A DNA stretch of 39,001 bases from Comamonadaceae bacterium (GTDB lineage Bacteria; Pseudomonadota; Gammaproteobacteria; Burkholderiales; Burkholderiaceae_C): assembly GCA_013297985.1 (NCBI GenBank), contig JAAFIY010000025.1:1-39001 (forward strand), given 5' to 3'. Position 1 is the first letter of the stretch. Each line of letters starts with the position of its first letter. The notes beneath the pieces are model-generated. The model saw nothing but the letters and a program-made list of their open reading frames with translations. It did no database searches and was not told where the DNA came from. Shown piece by piece: positions 8,001-16,287 of the stretch. Both the position numbers and the translations under genes were made by a program.

Positions 8001-9825
8001 GGCCAACTCAAGCACCTTCAACTTCACGGCAGAAGCGGCGCCACCGCCCCCACCCGACCCCGAACCTGCACCGCCAACGCCAGTGGTGGTTGTGGTGGAC
8101 GGCACCACGGTCACCACCACCAGCACCACTACAACGGCATCCAACGGCCAATCCATCAACCTGACTACCCAGACCGTGGCGCCAGTTCCACAAGGTAGTG
8201 GCGGCAGTAACGGGCGGGCCGATATCCCACTGGCTACAGATCCATCAGGCAACCCACTGGTGCAGGTGAGCCTGCCGCCCAGCGTGGGCTTGCTCGTGAG
8301 CAGCTTCAACGGCAACGGCCTGACGGCGGACACGCAGGTCAACACCGCAGTGCTGAACCGGGTCAATGGTGGCAGCACCGGCACCCCCGGCCCGCTAAAC
8401 CAGGCCTTGATCACAGCCGCAGGCGCAGGCTTGCAAGATGCGTTCGGTACCCCGCCGCCCGCTGATTTGGTGGTGCGCAGCATTGCCTTGACCGTGGCGG
8501 GCACCGCGCCTCCGTCTCAGCCCATTCAGATCAGCGGCAGCCGGGGCAACGAGGTCTTGGTAATTGACGTGAGTGCACTGCCACCAGGCACTGTGCTGAA
8601 TCTGAACAACGTGCGTTTTGCGGTCATTGTGGGCAGCACCACCCTGACGGGCGGTGACGGCCGCAACGTGGTGGTGGCCGATGGCGCTCGCCAGTTCATG
8701 GTGCTGGGCGCAGGGGACGACGAATTGCACGCCGGTGGTGGCGACGACACCGTGGGCTCTAAAGGCGGGGACGACAAACTTTGGGGTGATGCGGGCAACG
8801 ACAAGATCGTGGGCGGCATTGGCAATGACCAGCTTTACGGCGGCGACGGCAATGACATCCTGCAAGGCGGGCCCAGTGATGCGGGGCGTTGGGGTGTCAA
8901 GCTAGACGCCCAGGGGCAACTGCATATCCGTTTTGTCCCCGACAACACCGAGCTGGCCGACTCCACGGGTTTGAGCCTGTCGGGCAACTGGAGCACACCC
9001 AGCGGCCAAGGCCTAATCACCGACAGCCGCTTGTCGTTTGCCTATCAAAACTACAGCCTGGTGCAAGACGTGGCGTTGCTCATCCACGGGCTGACGGGCC
9101 GACTGCCCACCTTGTCTGAGCTCAGCGCCTTTGCCAAGGCTGGTTTCAGCAGCGCGCAGCTCGCAGCCGCCGCACATCAAAGCCATGTTCACAACAGTGG
9201 CCCGCAGCCCCAAGCGATTGAGGCACAAGTGCAGTCCATCATTGCCCGGGTCATGGGCGGTGCCTTTGCCAGCTCTGACACCGCCGCGCAATGGGTGGTA
9301 GCGGGCAGCACCTTCATCGCCCAAGGTGGCAGCTGGGCCAACCTGTGGCTGGCCGTGGTGCGCAGTGACGCACACAAAGCGCAATTGCCAGGCGCCACGC
9401 CCGACGGCATGACCAGCTTGGTCTACAACCAATCGCTGGCTGAAACGGGTTGGTCGGGCCAAGCTGGCAACAACCAACTCTATGGCGATGCTGGCAACGA
9501 TGTGCTCATTGGCGGCAGTGGCAACAACCTCTTGGACGGTGGGACCGGCACCGATATGGCGGTGTTCTTTGGTGCGGTGAGCGACTTTGAAATCAGCCGA
9601 TCCAGCGCATCCACCAACCCCGCTGACCTGCTGCTAAGGCACAAGGCAACCGGAGCGATCAACACCCTGCGCAATGTGGAGTACCTCAGGGTCGGAGAAG
9701 AGGTGTATGCCACACCGCAGGCCACGGCCCTGGTGGTTGGGCGCTATGTGGACCTGAGCACGCAACTACCGCCTGCTGGCGTCACGCTGCAAGGGATCGC
9801 TTTTCACTCAGATTGGTTGGTTTAG
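5092..9825 (+). CDS. Large RTX-type secreted protein/adhesin with Ig-like modules
   Basis: The 1577-residue protein has no N-terminal signal peptide but contains calcium-binding nonapeptide repeats (GGxGxDxLx type) in three blocks: about 597-642 (GTTGADSIAAGAGNDSV), 1205-1260 (LYGGDGNDILQGG) and 1458-1490. This indicates type I secretion by a C-terminal signal. Residues about 4-110 and 770-873 are an internal duplication of an Ig-like module (APTTTVLTASLSADTG against APTTTVLSAALSADTG). Residues about 871-985 resemble an SbsA/Big_5 Ig-like domain. A region near 355-455 looks like a jelly-roll, carbohydrate-binding-type domain. A proline-rich linker (PPPPPDPEPAPPTP) lies near 985-1000. Residues about 1319-1436 resemble DUF4214, a domain often found between RTX blocks in surface proteins. 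A surface or extracellular adhesion or matrix role is inferred. No type I secretion genes lie nearby. Confidence 0.8.
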   Translation: MPVAPTTTVLTASLSADTGTSSTDFITSAAAQTVSGTLSANLAAGEKVEVSYDNGGTWSDATSYTLGSSTWSSTTTLAGSNVFQARVSNSTGSSTPLTQSYVLDAGTYAPTVANGTVYVTEDAGAVVTGAGSVLGGAYRFGWSDFGVADADAVANLSIKIMSVPISGTLEFYNGSTWNAVVAGTTTLTSSAIGSGHLRFVPAANESGDSSFASAGVGNRRNDYATFTFVAVDGSGLTSATGATMTVDVKPVADAPVSSVTNFSSTPRFTTSWEAADTGVTQFTLNPDTTATAYASAATLAGWTRVDTPDPFPGGTNVFKIWSSSDLLAAQNGTSYAASPAAGNGVNWLELANADNAGALFQTLGISRNVTTTAGRVYELSLSYAGRLGFSNDFTLISVYVDGVKLASYSNLSPQDALNWQQAKFSFVGSGGSQQIKIVTEALQYSSSGRGAMVDVITLVEHQGVLAGNAASGTKTEIALASYISAALSDTDGSESLSYSFSSLPVGATIVTTASPSGIAAVAGSVAVSAADVASAKLQLPASALGNFSVSVTATATDADGSTRTSAPQTFNFRVTGGMGADGYSYLFGDVNPNAINGTTGADSIAAGAGNDSVSANSGNDLIVGGAGSDSLTGGGGADTFVWAANDNGTNAAQAVDTISDFSTATYASGGDRIDLSTLLVGASTATLDKFVHFRWDGTNTTAFISTTGAFTAGHAVGGTFTDVTNNSVQQIVFSGVNLTSGFTTDLQVLNDLISKGKLVIDSAVVVPPPAPTTTVLSAALSADTGASTTDFITRTAAQTISGTLSANLASGEKVEVSFNNGSTWIDATSFASGSNTWSANATLAASGVLQVRVSNSTGSSTAFTQAYVLDTTAPTFLPATSTPADDATAFGIGNDVVAKFGERIDASSDLSKVYLKDAATNTLVPGVVSINVDGNVVINPSGNLNYSTAYYVSWDANALKDTAGNAVAAVANSSTFNFTAEAAPPPPPDPEPAPPTPVVVVVDGTTVTTTSTTTTASNGQSINLTTQTVAPVPQGSGGSNGRADIPLATDPSGNPLVQVSLPPSVGLLVSSFNGNGLTADTQVNTAVLNRVNGGSTGTPGPLNQALITAAGAGLQDAFGTPPPADLVVRSIALTVAGTAPPSQPIQISGSRGNEVLVIDVSALPPGTVLNLNNVRFAVIVGSTTLTGGDGRNVVVADGARQFMVLGAGDDELHAGGGDDTVGSKGGDDKLWGDAGNDKIVGGIGNDQLYGGDGNDILQGGPSDAGRWGVKLDAQGQLHIRFVPDNTELADSTGLSLSGNWSTPSGQGLITDSRLSFAYQNYSLVQDVALLIHGLTGRLPTLSELSAFAKAGFSSAQLAAAAHQSHVHNSGPQPQAIEAQVQSIIARVMGGAFASSDTAAQWVVAGSTFIAQGGSWANLWLAVVRSDAHKAQLPGATPDGMTSLVYNQSLAETGWSGQAGNNQLYGDAGNDVLIGGSGNNLLDGGTGTDMAVFFGAVSDFEISRSSASTNPADLLLRHKATGAINTLRNVEYLRVGEEVYATPQATALVVGRYVDLSTQLPPAGVTLQGIAFHSDWLV

Positions 9826-9834
9826 CGAGTCCCC

Positions 9835-11442
9835 TCACACCAACACAATGTCGTACTGCTCTACCCCCATGCTGGGCTCGGGCACGATGGCAATCGGCTT
9901 GCCAATAAATTCGCTCAAGCCCGCCAGATAGGCGCTTTCTTCTTCCTGCAGCAGCTCGGCCACGCGGGGGGCGGCTAGCACTCGGAATTCTTTGGGGTTG
10001 AACTGGCGGGCTTCGCGCAAGATTTCGCGCAGGATGTCGTAGGCCACGCTTCTTGGGGTTTTGAGGTGGCCTCGGCCTTGGCAGTGGTCGCAGGGTTCGC
10101 ACAGCACATGGGCCAGGCTTTCGCGGGTGCGCTTGCGCGTCATCTCCACCAGCCCCAGGTTGCTGAAACTGCCCACCATGGTTTTGACGCGGTCACGCGC
10201 CAGTTGCTTGCGCAGCTCGGCCAGCACGGCTTCGCGGTGCGGCTCGCGGGCCATGTCAATAAAGTCAATGATGACGATGCCACCCAGGTTGCGCAGGCGC
10301 AGTTGGCGGGCAATGGCCACCGCCGCTTCTAAGTTGGTTTTAAAGATGGTTTCGTCAAAGCTGCGCACGCCCACATAGCCGCCGGTGTTGATGTCGATGG
10401 TGGTGAGGGCTTCGGTTTGGTCGATGACGAGGAAGCCGCCGCTTTTCAGATCCACCCGGCGGCCCAGGGCGCGGGCCACGTCGGCGTCGATGTTGTGCAG
10501 GTCAAAAATCGGCCGTTCGCCGGTGTAGTGCTGCAGCTTGCCCACGCTGCCGGGGGTGAATTCACGGCCAAACTGTTGCAGCGCGGTGAACTGCTCGCGC
10601 GAATCCATCCACACGGTGGTGGTGGCCTCGGTCACCATGTCGCGCAGCACGCGCTGCAGCAGGCTTAAGTCTTGGTGGATCAGGCTGCGCGGGGGCAGTC
10701 GGGCAGCGCCTTCGCGCACCCGGGCCCAGGCTTTGCGCAGATAGGCGATGTCGTCGGCCAACTCGGCGTCGGTGGCGTCTTCGGCATTGGTGCGCAAAAT
10801 AAAGCCGCCGCCCGCGCGGCGGTTGCCGCGTGCGGGAGCGTCGCTGGATGCGTGGGCGGGCGCGCTGGCGTCCACCAGCGTTTGCACTCGGGCGCGCAAG
10901 GCTTCGCGCTGGGCCCCCGGAATTTTTTGCGACACGCCGATGTGGTCGTCATGCGGCAAAAACACCAGCAGGCGCCCGGCAATGCTGATCTGGGCCGACA
11001 GCCGCGCGCCTTTAGAGCCAATCGGGTCTTTGATGACCTGCACCAAGATCGATTGGCCTTCAAACAACTGCTTTTCAATCGGCAGCGGAGCAGCAGCGGC
11101 TGTCGGGTTCGGGGCTGGCGCAGGGTGGGGGCTTGTGTCTGAATCGGCTGCAGCGGCCTGTTCATCAGCCTTAGCAGCTATCTTTTCTGTAGCGTTTACA
11201 GCGGCGGTGCTGGGCGCAGGCACCAAGTCGGCCACATGCAAAAAGGCCGCCCGCTCCAGGCCAATGTCCACAAAGGCCGACTGCATGCCGGGCAGCACGC
11301 GGGCCACGCGGCCCAGGTAGATGTTGCCCACCCGGCCCCGCTCCAAAGTGCGTTCTAGGTGCATCTCTTGCACCGCGCCGTATTCGACCACCGCCACGCG
11401 GGTTTCTTGCGGGGCCCAGTTGATCAGGATTTCTTGGCTCAT
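9835..11442 (-). CDS. rng: Ribonuclease G
   Basis: The protein starts MSQEILINWAPQETRVAVVE and has an S1 domain (VGNIYLGRVARVLPGMQSAFVDIG). The catalytic RNase E/G core contains the two Mg-binding aspartates, in TIDINTGGYVG and IIDFIDMARE, and a zinc-link motif CEPCDHCQG. RNase G is a cytoplasmic endonuclease that matures the 16S rRNA 5' end and turns over some mRNAs. At 535 residues it is about 45 longer than the E. coli enzyme. The excess is a low-complexity Ala/Pro insert at about residues 74-121, inside the S1 domain, and it contains a copy of the window's short repeat. The start overlaps maf (ATGA). The maf-rng order is the conserved yhdE-rng pair. Confidence 0.96.
   Translation of the reverse strand: MSQEILINWAPQETRVAVVEYGAVQEMHLERTLERGRVGNIYLGRVARVLPGMQSAFVDIGLERAAFLHVADLVPAPSTAAVNATEKIAAKADEQAAAADSDTSPHPAPAPNPTAAAAPLPIEKQLFEGQSILVQVIKDPIGSKGARLSAQISIAGRLLVFLPHDDHIGVSQKIPGAQREALRARVQTLVDASAPAHASSDAPARGNRRAGGGFILRTNAEDATDAELADDIAYLRKAWARVREGAARLPPRSLIHQDLSLLQRVLRDMVTEATTTVWMDSREQFTALQQFGREFTPGSVGKLQHYTGERPIFDLHNIDADVARALGRRVDLKSGGFLVIDQTEALTTIDINTGGYVGVRSFDETIFKTNLEAAVAIARQLRLRNLGGIVIIDFIDMAREPHREAVLAELRKQLARDRVKTMVGSFSNLGLVEMTRKRTRESLAHVLCEPCDHCQGRGHLKTPRSVAYDILREILREARQFNPKEFRVLAAPRVAELLQEEESAYLAGLSEFIGKPIAIVPEPSMGVEQYDIVLV
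11143..11193 (+). repeat. Two-hairpin short repeat, copy 3 (inside rng)
   Basis: This copy aligns along its length with the intergenic copy at 24705: ATCGGCTGCAGCGGCC, a spacer, TTAGCAGCTAT and the closing GTAGC. It is antisense to rng and encodes residues 84-100, reading ATEKIAAKADEQAAAAD. In the same frame the intergenic copies carry two TAG stops; here they are AAG and CAG. Confidence 0.85.
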
Positions 11443-12077
11443 GGCCCAATTTTGATCTTGGCTTGCGCCAACAGGGCCGATACAGCGTGCACCGGCAGGC
11501 CCATCACCCCGGTGTGCGAGCCGCTCAAATGGGTGATGAACGCCGCCGCCCTGCCCTGCACTGCATAGGCGCCGGCTTTGCCGATGGGCTCGCCACTGGC
11601 CACATAGGCGGCAATGTCGGCGCGGCTTAGCTCGCGCATGCGCACTTTGGACACATCCACCGCCGACCAGCGCCGCTCGGCCCGCCCCCGGGTGGCGGGC
11701 AGCACCAGCGTGACCGCCGTCAACACGCGGTGCTCTTGGCCCGACAGCATGCGCAAGATGTGGGCGGCGTCCGCCTCATCATGGGGCTTGCCCAAGATCT
11801 GCTTGCCCAAAGCCACGGTGGTGTCGGCACACAAAATAGGCGCTATGGGCAAGCCCCGATCAGCCCAGCGCACCACCGCTGAATCGGCCTTGAGCGCCGT
11901 CACCCGCTGCACATAGCGCTTGGGCGATTCGCTGCCTTGGATGGATTCCAGCGCTTCGGCAGATTCAGCCTCGGCGCTGTCAGGCGCCAGCAGTTGGCAA
12001 GGCAGGCCGATTTGCTGCAGCAATTGCTGGCGGCGCGGGCTTTGAGAGGCGAGATAGAGGTAGGGGTATGGGTTCAC
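11439..12077 (-). CDS. maf: Maf-family nucleoside triphosphate pyrophosphatase
   Basis: This 212-residue protein carries the N-terminal Maf signature YLASQSPRRQQLLQQIG, the metal/catalytic region ADTTVALGKQILGKP and the C-terminal GKAGAYAVQGRAAAFI...GVMGLP. The position beside rng favours the YhdE type, which hydrolyses dTTP, UTP and modified pyrimidine nucleotides in the cytoplasm and was once described as a septum-formation inhibitor. The 3' end overlaps rng by 4 bases. Confidence 0.93.
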   Translation of the reverse strand: MNPYPYLYLASQSPRRQQLLQQIGLPCQLLAPDSAEAESAEALESIQGSESPKRYVQRVTALKADSAVVRWADRGLPIAPILCADTTVALGKQILGKPHDEADAAHILRMLSGQEHRVLTAVTLVLPATRGRAERRWSAVDVSKVRMRELSRADIAAYVASGEPIGKAGAYAVQGRAAAFITHLSGSHTGVMGLPVHAVSALLAQAKIKIGP

Positions 12078-12127
12078 AGTGGTGGCAAGTGTGCGCCATG
12101 CCCATAGCGGCCCCCAGGGCTGGGCCG

Positions 12128-12613
12128 CTACTCGCGGTGGTAGGGGTGCCCCACGCTTAAGGTGTAGGCACGGTAGAGGGCTTCCACCAGCACCATGCGG
12201 GCCATGGCGTGGGGCAGTGTCAGGTCAGACAGGCGCAGGGTCTCCGCGGCAGATTCGCGCAGCGGCGCCGCCAGGCCGTCGGGGCCGCCGATGATGAAGA
12301 CCACATCGTCGCCACGCTGCTTCCAAGCCTGCAGGCGCTGCGCCAGCTGCGCGGTGCTGCGGGCGTGGCCGCGTTCGTCCATCACCACGCGGTGGGCACC
12401 GCGGCTGGCGTGCGCGGCGATGGCTGCTTCAATGCGCTGCGCCTCAGCCGCTTGCAGCGCGGCCACATCGGCTTGCGATTTGCTGCGCGGCTCGGTCTTC
12501 ACCGCATGCACTTGCAGGCGCAAATCGGGCGGAAAGCGCTTTACAAAGTCTGCGCAAGCGGCATCAGCCCAATCAGGCAGCCGCTGGCCCACGGCCACCA
12601 CCAGCAGCTTCAT
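12128..12613 (-). CDS. rlmH: 23S rRNA pseudouridine-1915 N3-methyltransferase
   Basis: A small SPOUT methyltransferase of 161 residues. It starts MKLLVVAVGQRLPDW and has the SAM-binding knot FIIGGPDGL. Its C-terminus LPHAMARMVLVEALYRAYTLSVGHPYHRE (residues 133-161) is nearly invariant in RlmH. It acts on assembled 70S ribosomes and methylates pseudouridine 1915 of helix 69. Its place downstream of rsfS is the usual arrangement in proteobacteria. Confidence 0.97.
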   Translation of the reverse strand: MKLLVVAVGQRLPDWADAACADFVKRFPPDLRLQVHAVKTEPRSKSQADVAALQAAEAQRIEAAIAAHASRGAHRVVMDERGHARSTAQLAQRLQAWKQRGDDVVFIIGGPDGLAAPLRESAAETLRLSDLTLPHAMARMVLVEALYRAYTLSVGHPYHRE

Positions 12614-12647
12614 GGGCGGCTTCGGCAGCGCCTAAACGGGCGACGCT

Positions 12648-13385
12648 CTAGCGGCTGCCGCGCCGGGCGGCGGGCTTGGCCGCTTCACCCTTGGGCGATG
12701 CCTTGGGCCGCGACGCCGCACCGGGCTTGACCACCACCGGCTTGGCCACCACTTTGGCGCGCACCACGGGTTTGCGCGGCTTGGCGGCGCTGGGTGCGGC
12801 GGCTGCGCTTTTGCCAGACGCAGCGGTTTTGGCTGGCGCTTTGACGCTCGCTTTGGTAGCTGCGGCTTTTTTGGCCGTTGCGCCCGTATCTGCTGCCGAA
12901 GCAGCTACTTTTTTTGTAGCAGTGCCTGCCCCGGTTGGTTTTACCTTGGGTTGGGCTCGGCGGGCCGGGGCTTCAGCCTCGGCGGGCGCGCGGGGCTTGG
13001 GCTTGGGCGCACCCAGGCGCAGGCGCACCGGCTTTTCGCCCCACAACTCTTCAAGCATGTAGTACTGCCGAAACGCAGGTTGCAGGATGTGCGCCACGGC
13101 AGCACCGCAGTCCACAATGATCCATTCGCCGTTGTCTTGGCCTTCGATGCGCGGCTTGGGGAAGCCCGCTTCGCGCACCGCGTCGCGCACGCTGGCGGCC
13201 AGGGCCTGGGTTTGGCGGTTGCTGGTGCCACTGCACACGATGACGCGCTCAAACAGCGGCGACAGGTGTTCGGTGTTGAAGACCTGGATGTCTTGCCCCT
13301 TCACATCCTCAAGCCCGTCCACGATGGCGCGTTGCAGCTTTTGGACGTCGGCTTTTTTCAGGGGGGCGGCGGGGGTAGTGGTCAT
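12648..13385 (-). CDS. rsfS: Ribosomal silencing factor RsfS with long basic tail
   Basis: Residues about 10-123 form the RsfS/Iojap domain (LQRAIVDGLEDVKGQDIQVF, RVIVCSGTSNRQTQALA, RIEGQDNGEWIIVDCGAAVAHI). This domain binds ribosomal protein uL14 and blocks subunit joining when nutrients are scarce. Family members are usually 105-130 residues, but this one has 245. The extra 120 residues are an Ala/Lys/Pro-rich tail (KPKPRAPAE, TAKKAAATKASVKAPAKTAAS, KPVVVKPGAASRPKASPKG) that resembles histone H1-like bacterial tails and is probably disordered and nucleic-acid binding. A copy of the short repeat encodes part of the tail. The gene begins directly after the nadD stop. Confidence 0.94.
   Translation of the reverse strand: MTTTPAAPLKKADVQKLQRAIVDGLEDVKGQDIQVFNTEHLSPLFERVIVCSGTSNRQTQALAASVRDAVREAGFPKPRIEGQDNGEWIIVDCGAAVAHILQPAFRQYYMLEELWGEKPVRLRLGAPKPKPRAPAEAEAPARRAQPKVKPTGAGTATKKVAASAADTGATAKKAAATKASVKAPAKTAASGKSAAAAPSAAKPRKPVVRAKVVAKPVVVKPGAASRPKASPKGEAAKPAARRGSR
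12881..12920 (+). repeat. Two-hairpin short repeat, copy 4 (inside rsfS)
   Basis: CGCCCGTATCTGCTGCCGA leads to the core AGCAGCTAC and the closing GTAGC, with a stem GCTAC/GTAGC around a T-run. It is antisense to rsfS and encodes ATKKVAASAADTG at about residues 156-168 of the basic tail. Both TAG stops of the intergenic copies in this frame are replaced, by TCG and ACG. Confidence 0.8.
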
Positions 13386-14045
13386 TCAACGGGCCGCTGG
13401 CGCGGCGTAAAGGTGGTTTTGGTCAATATAACGCGCCACTGGCGGGCTCACCATGGCGTCAATCGGGATGCCTTGGGCTGCAGCGGCGCGCACTGCCGTG
13501 GAACTAAGGGTGGAAGGCGGCATCTGCAGCCACACCAAGCGATCGGGCGGCACGGGAATGGGCGGGCCAAGTGCGGCGCCACCGGTGGCGGCCTGCGCTT
13601 CATCGGGCCGCAAGGCCACCGCCATGCGGGCCTGCGCCAGCACATCAGCCAGCCGATGCCAGCGGTGCAATTTGGTGGCTTGGTCAAGCCCCAGCACCAC
13701 GTGCATTTGGGTCCGAGGATAACGCTGCGCCACCAGCGCCAAGGTATCGGCCGTGTAACTGGGGCCGCTGCGGCGCAATTCGCAGTCATCTAGCTGCACC
13801 CGATGGCCGTGGGTGGCAGCCAAATCGTCCACCAGCATTTGCGCCATGGCGCGGCGGTGCTGGGGCGCCGACAAGGTGCGGTCTTTGTGCCAAGCATGGC
13901 CAGTGGGCACAATCAGCAAATGCTGCAAGTGCAGTTGATCCAGCGCAGCGCGGGCCAGCGCCGCGTGGGCCAGGTGGGGCGGATCAAACGCACTGCCAAA
14001 TAGGGCCACCTGCGGCGCCGCCGGGGCGGCATCAGATCCAGTCAC
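13386..14045 (-). CDS. nadD: Nicotinate-nucleotide adenylyltransferase
   Basis: Contains the nucleotidyltransferase motif [21 protein letters not shown] (a GxFDPxHxGH variant), [11 protein letters not shown] and the C-terminal LSSTAVRAA, as in NadD. It converts nicotinate mononucleotide and ATP to deamido-NAD in NAD synthesis. The only sensible start is a GTG at 14045, which lies 14 bases inside the 3' end of hemF. The stop abuts the rsfS ATG. The nadD-rsfS-rlmH order is widely conserved. Confidence 0.94.
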   Translation of the reverse strand: MTGSDAAPAAPQVALFGSAFDPPHLAHAALARAALDQLHLQHLLIVPTGHAWHKDRTLSAPQHRRAMAQMLVDDLAATHGHRVQLDDCELRRSGPSYTADTLALVAQRYPRTQMHVVLGLDQATKLHRWHRLADVLAQARMAVALRPDEAQAATGGAALGPPIPVPPDRLVWLQMPPSTLSSTAVRAAAAQGIPIDAMVSPPVARYIDQNHLYAAPAAR

Positions 14046-14949
14046 GCGGCACCAGGTAGTGGTGGATCAACTCATGCTCAGGGCTGCCCGGCGGGTCTTG
14101 GCGCTGATAGCTCCAGCTCACCAGGGGCGGCATGGACAACAGGATGGATTCGGTGCGCCCGCCCGACTGCAAGCCAAAGTGGGTGCCCCGGTCCCACACC
14201 AGGTTGAATTCCACATAGCGGCCTCGTCGGTAGAGCTGCCATTGGCGCTGAGCTTCGGTGTAGGGCGTGGCCACGCGCCGCTGCACGATGGGGCTGTAAG
14301 CGCCAATAAAGGCGTCGCCCACTGCGCGGATTAGGGCAAAACCCGCGTCAAAGCCGCCCTCTGAGAAATCATCGAAAAAGATACCGCCTATGCCGCGTTG
14401 TTCGCTGCGGTGGCGGTTGCAAAAGTAGTCATCGCACCCGGGTTTGAAGCGGGCGTAGAGCTCGGGGCCTACGGCGTCGCGGCAGACGCGGTGAAAACCT
14501 TGCGCGTCTTCGGCAAAGCCGTAGTAGGGCGTCAGGTCCATGCCGCCACCAAACCACGCCACGCTGCGGGCATCGGCTTGGCCACTAGGGTGCGCGGCGA
14601 TCATCCGCACGTTCAGATGCACCGTGGGCACGAACGGATTGCGGGGGTGAAAGACCAGTGACACGCCCTGCGCCTCAAATGGCGCACCGGCCAACTCTGA
14701 GCGGTGTTGGGTGGCCGATGGCGGCAGCTTGGGGCCGCGCACATGGCTAAACCCCACGCCCGCGCGCTCAAACACGGCGCCGTTTTCCAAGATCATGGTG
14801 ACGCCATCACCTTGCAGCGTGGCGCCGGGCTCTTTGTGCCAGGGGTCGGTGGTGAAGCGCGTTGCCCCACCGTCTAAACGCAGCACCTCAGCGGCAATGC
14901 GTTGCTGCAAGCCCAGCAGCCAGGGTTTGACGGCGGCAAAGTCGGCCAT
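14032..14949 (-). CDS. hemF: Oxygen-dependent coproporphyrinogen III oxidase
   Basis: From the ATG at 14949 ([15 protein letters not shown]) the protein has about 305 residues, the usual HemF length. Conserved blocks include [45 protein letters not shown] (split over a longer region) and [28 protein letters not shown]. It converts coproporphyrinogen III to protoporphyrinogen IX in the cytoplasm using O2, implying aerobic haem synthesis. The frame is open to 15054, but that part overlaps purD. The purD-hemF gap is 10 bases. Confidence 0.96.
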   Translation of the reverse strand: MADFAAVKPWLLGLQQRIAAEVLRLDGGATRFTTDPWHKEPGATLQGDGVTMILENGAVFERAGVGFSHVRGPKLPPSATQHRSELAGAPFEAQGVSLVFHPRNPFVPTVHLNVRMIAAHPSGQADARSVAWFGGGMDLTPYYGFAEDAQGFHRVCRDAVGPELYARFKPGCDDYFCNRHRSEQRGIGGIFFDDFSEGGFDAGFALIRAVGDAFIGAYSPIVQRRVATPYTEAQRQWQLYRRGRYVEFNLVWDRGTHFGLQSGGRTESILLSMPPLVSWSYQRQDPPGSPEHELIHHYLVPRDWI

Positions 14950-14959
14950 GGTCGCGCCG

Positions 14960-16285
14960 CTAGCGCTGCAAGGCCCGGTGGCCAATATCGGTGCGCCAGT
15001 GCAGCCCCTCGCCCCGGATTTGATCGACCCACCCATAAGCGCGCTGCTGTGCAAGTTTGAGGCTGTCGCCCAAGGCGGTTACGCACAGTACCCGCCCGCC
15101 GCTGGTGACCATCGTGCCATCGTCGCCTAGCGTGGTGCCCGCGTGGAAGACCATGGCGTCGTCTGCGTCTGCAGGCAAGCCGGTGAGTACGTCGCCCTTG
15201 CGAGGGTTTTCGGGGTAGCCGTGGGCGGCCATCACCACGCCAAGGGCGCTGCGGCGGTCCCATTCCAGCTCAAGATCGGCCAGCGCGGCGCCGTCGGCAT
15301 CGGTGGCTTTGTAGAGCACCTCGAACAGGTCGCTTTTGAGGCGCATCAAGATGGGTTGGGTCTCGGGGTCGCCCAGCCGGGTGTTGAATTCCAGCGTTTT
15401 TGGGCGGCCTTGGGCGTCGATCATCAAACCGGCGTAAAGAAAGCCACTAAACGGGTGCCCTTCAGCCGCCATGCCGCGCAGGGTGGGCATGATGACTTCG
15501 CGCAGCGCCCGCGCATGCACATCGGGTGTGACCACCGGCGCGGGCGAATAAGCGCCCATGCCGCCGGTGTTGGGGCCTTGGTCGCCATCACGCACCCGTT
15601 TGTGGTCTTGGCTGGTGGCCAGGGCCACGCAGTGGGTGCCGTGGGCTATGACGATAAAGCTGGCCTCTTCGCCTTCTAAAAACGCCTCAATCACCACCCG
15701 GGGCAGGGCTTGGCCATTGGCCCCGGCGTTGTGGTGCACGGCCAGGGCGCTTTCGCGGGCCAACATAAAGTCAACCGCCGCGTGTGCTTCGGCCACGGTT
15801 TGCGCCACCACCACGCCCTTGCCTGCTGCCAAACCGTCGGCCTTCACCACAATGGGTGCGCCCAGACGGTCGACAAAGGCGTGGGCTGCGGCTGCGTCGG
15901 TGAAGGTGTCGTAGTCGGCGGTTGGCACGCCGTGGCGGCGCATGAAGGCTTTGCTGAAGGCCTTGGAACTCTCAAGCTGCGCAGCGGCCTTGGTGGGCCC
16001 AAAAATGCGCAAGCCGTGGGCGCGGAATTCGTCCACCACGCCTGCGGCCAAGGGGGCTTCGGGCCCCACCACGGTCAAGGCGATGCCTTCGGACTGCGCA
16101 AAGGCGCGCAGGGCTTTCACGTCAGACGGGTTGACTGCGCTAGCAGGCACATTGCGCAAGTTGCTGTCGCGCGCCGTGCCGCCATTGCCTGGGGCCACAA
16201 ACACCTGCTGCACTCGGTGGGACTGCGCAAGCTTCCAGGCCAGAGCGTGCTCGCGCCCGCCCGAGCCGATTACCAGAACTTTCAT
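14960..16285 (-). CDS. purD: Phosphoribosylamine-glycine ligase
   Basis: A full-length (441 residues) ATP-grasp enzyme starting [19 protein letters not shown]. It contains [16 protein letters not shown], the ATP-binding [42 protein letters not shown] and [14 protein letters not shown]. It makes glycinamide ribonucleotide, the second step of purine synthesis. It starts 2 bases after the yebC stop, so the two are probably co-transcribed. Confidence 0.97.
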   Translation of the reverse strand: MKVLVIGSGGREHALAWKLAQSHRVQQVFVAPGNGGTARDSNLRNVPASAVNPSDVKALRAFAQSEGIALTVVGPEAPLAAGVVDEFRAHGLRIFGPTKAAAQLESSKAFSKAFMRRHGVPTADYDTFTDAAAAHAFVDRLGAPIVVKADGLAAGKGVVVAQTVAEAHAAVDFMLARESALAVHHNAGANGQALPRVVIEAFLEGEEASFIVIAHGTHCVALATSQDHKRVRDGDQGPNTGGMGAYSPAPVVTPDVHARALREVIMPTLRGMAAEGHPFSGFLYAGLMIDAQGRPKTLEFNTRLGDPETQPILMRLKSDLFEVLYKATDADGAALADLELEWDRRSALGVVMAAHGYPENPRKGDVLTGLPADADDAMVFHAGTTLGDDGTMVTSGGRVLCVTALGDSLKLAQQRAYGWVDQIRGEGLHWRTDIGHRALQR

Positions 16286-16287
16286 GC

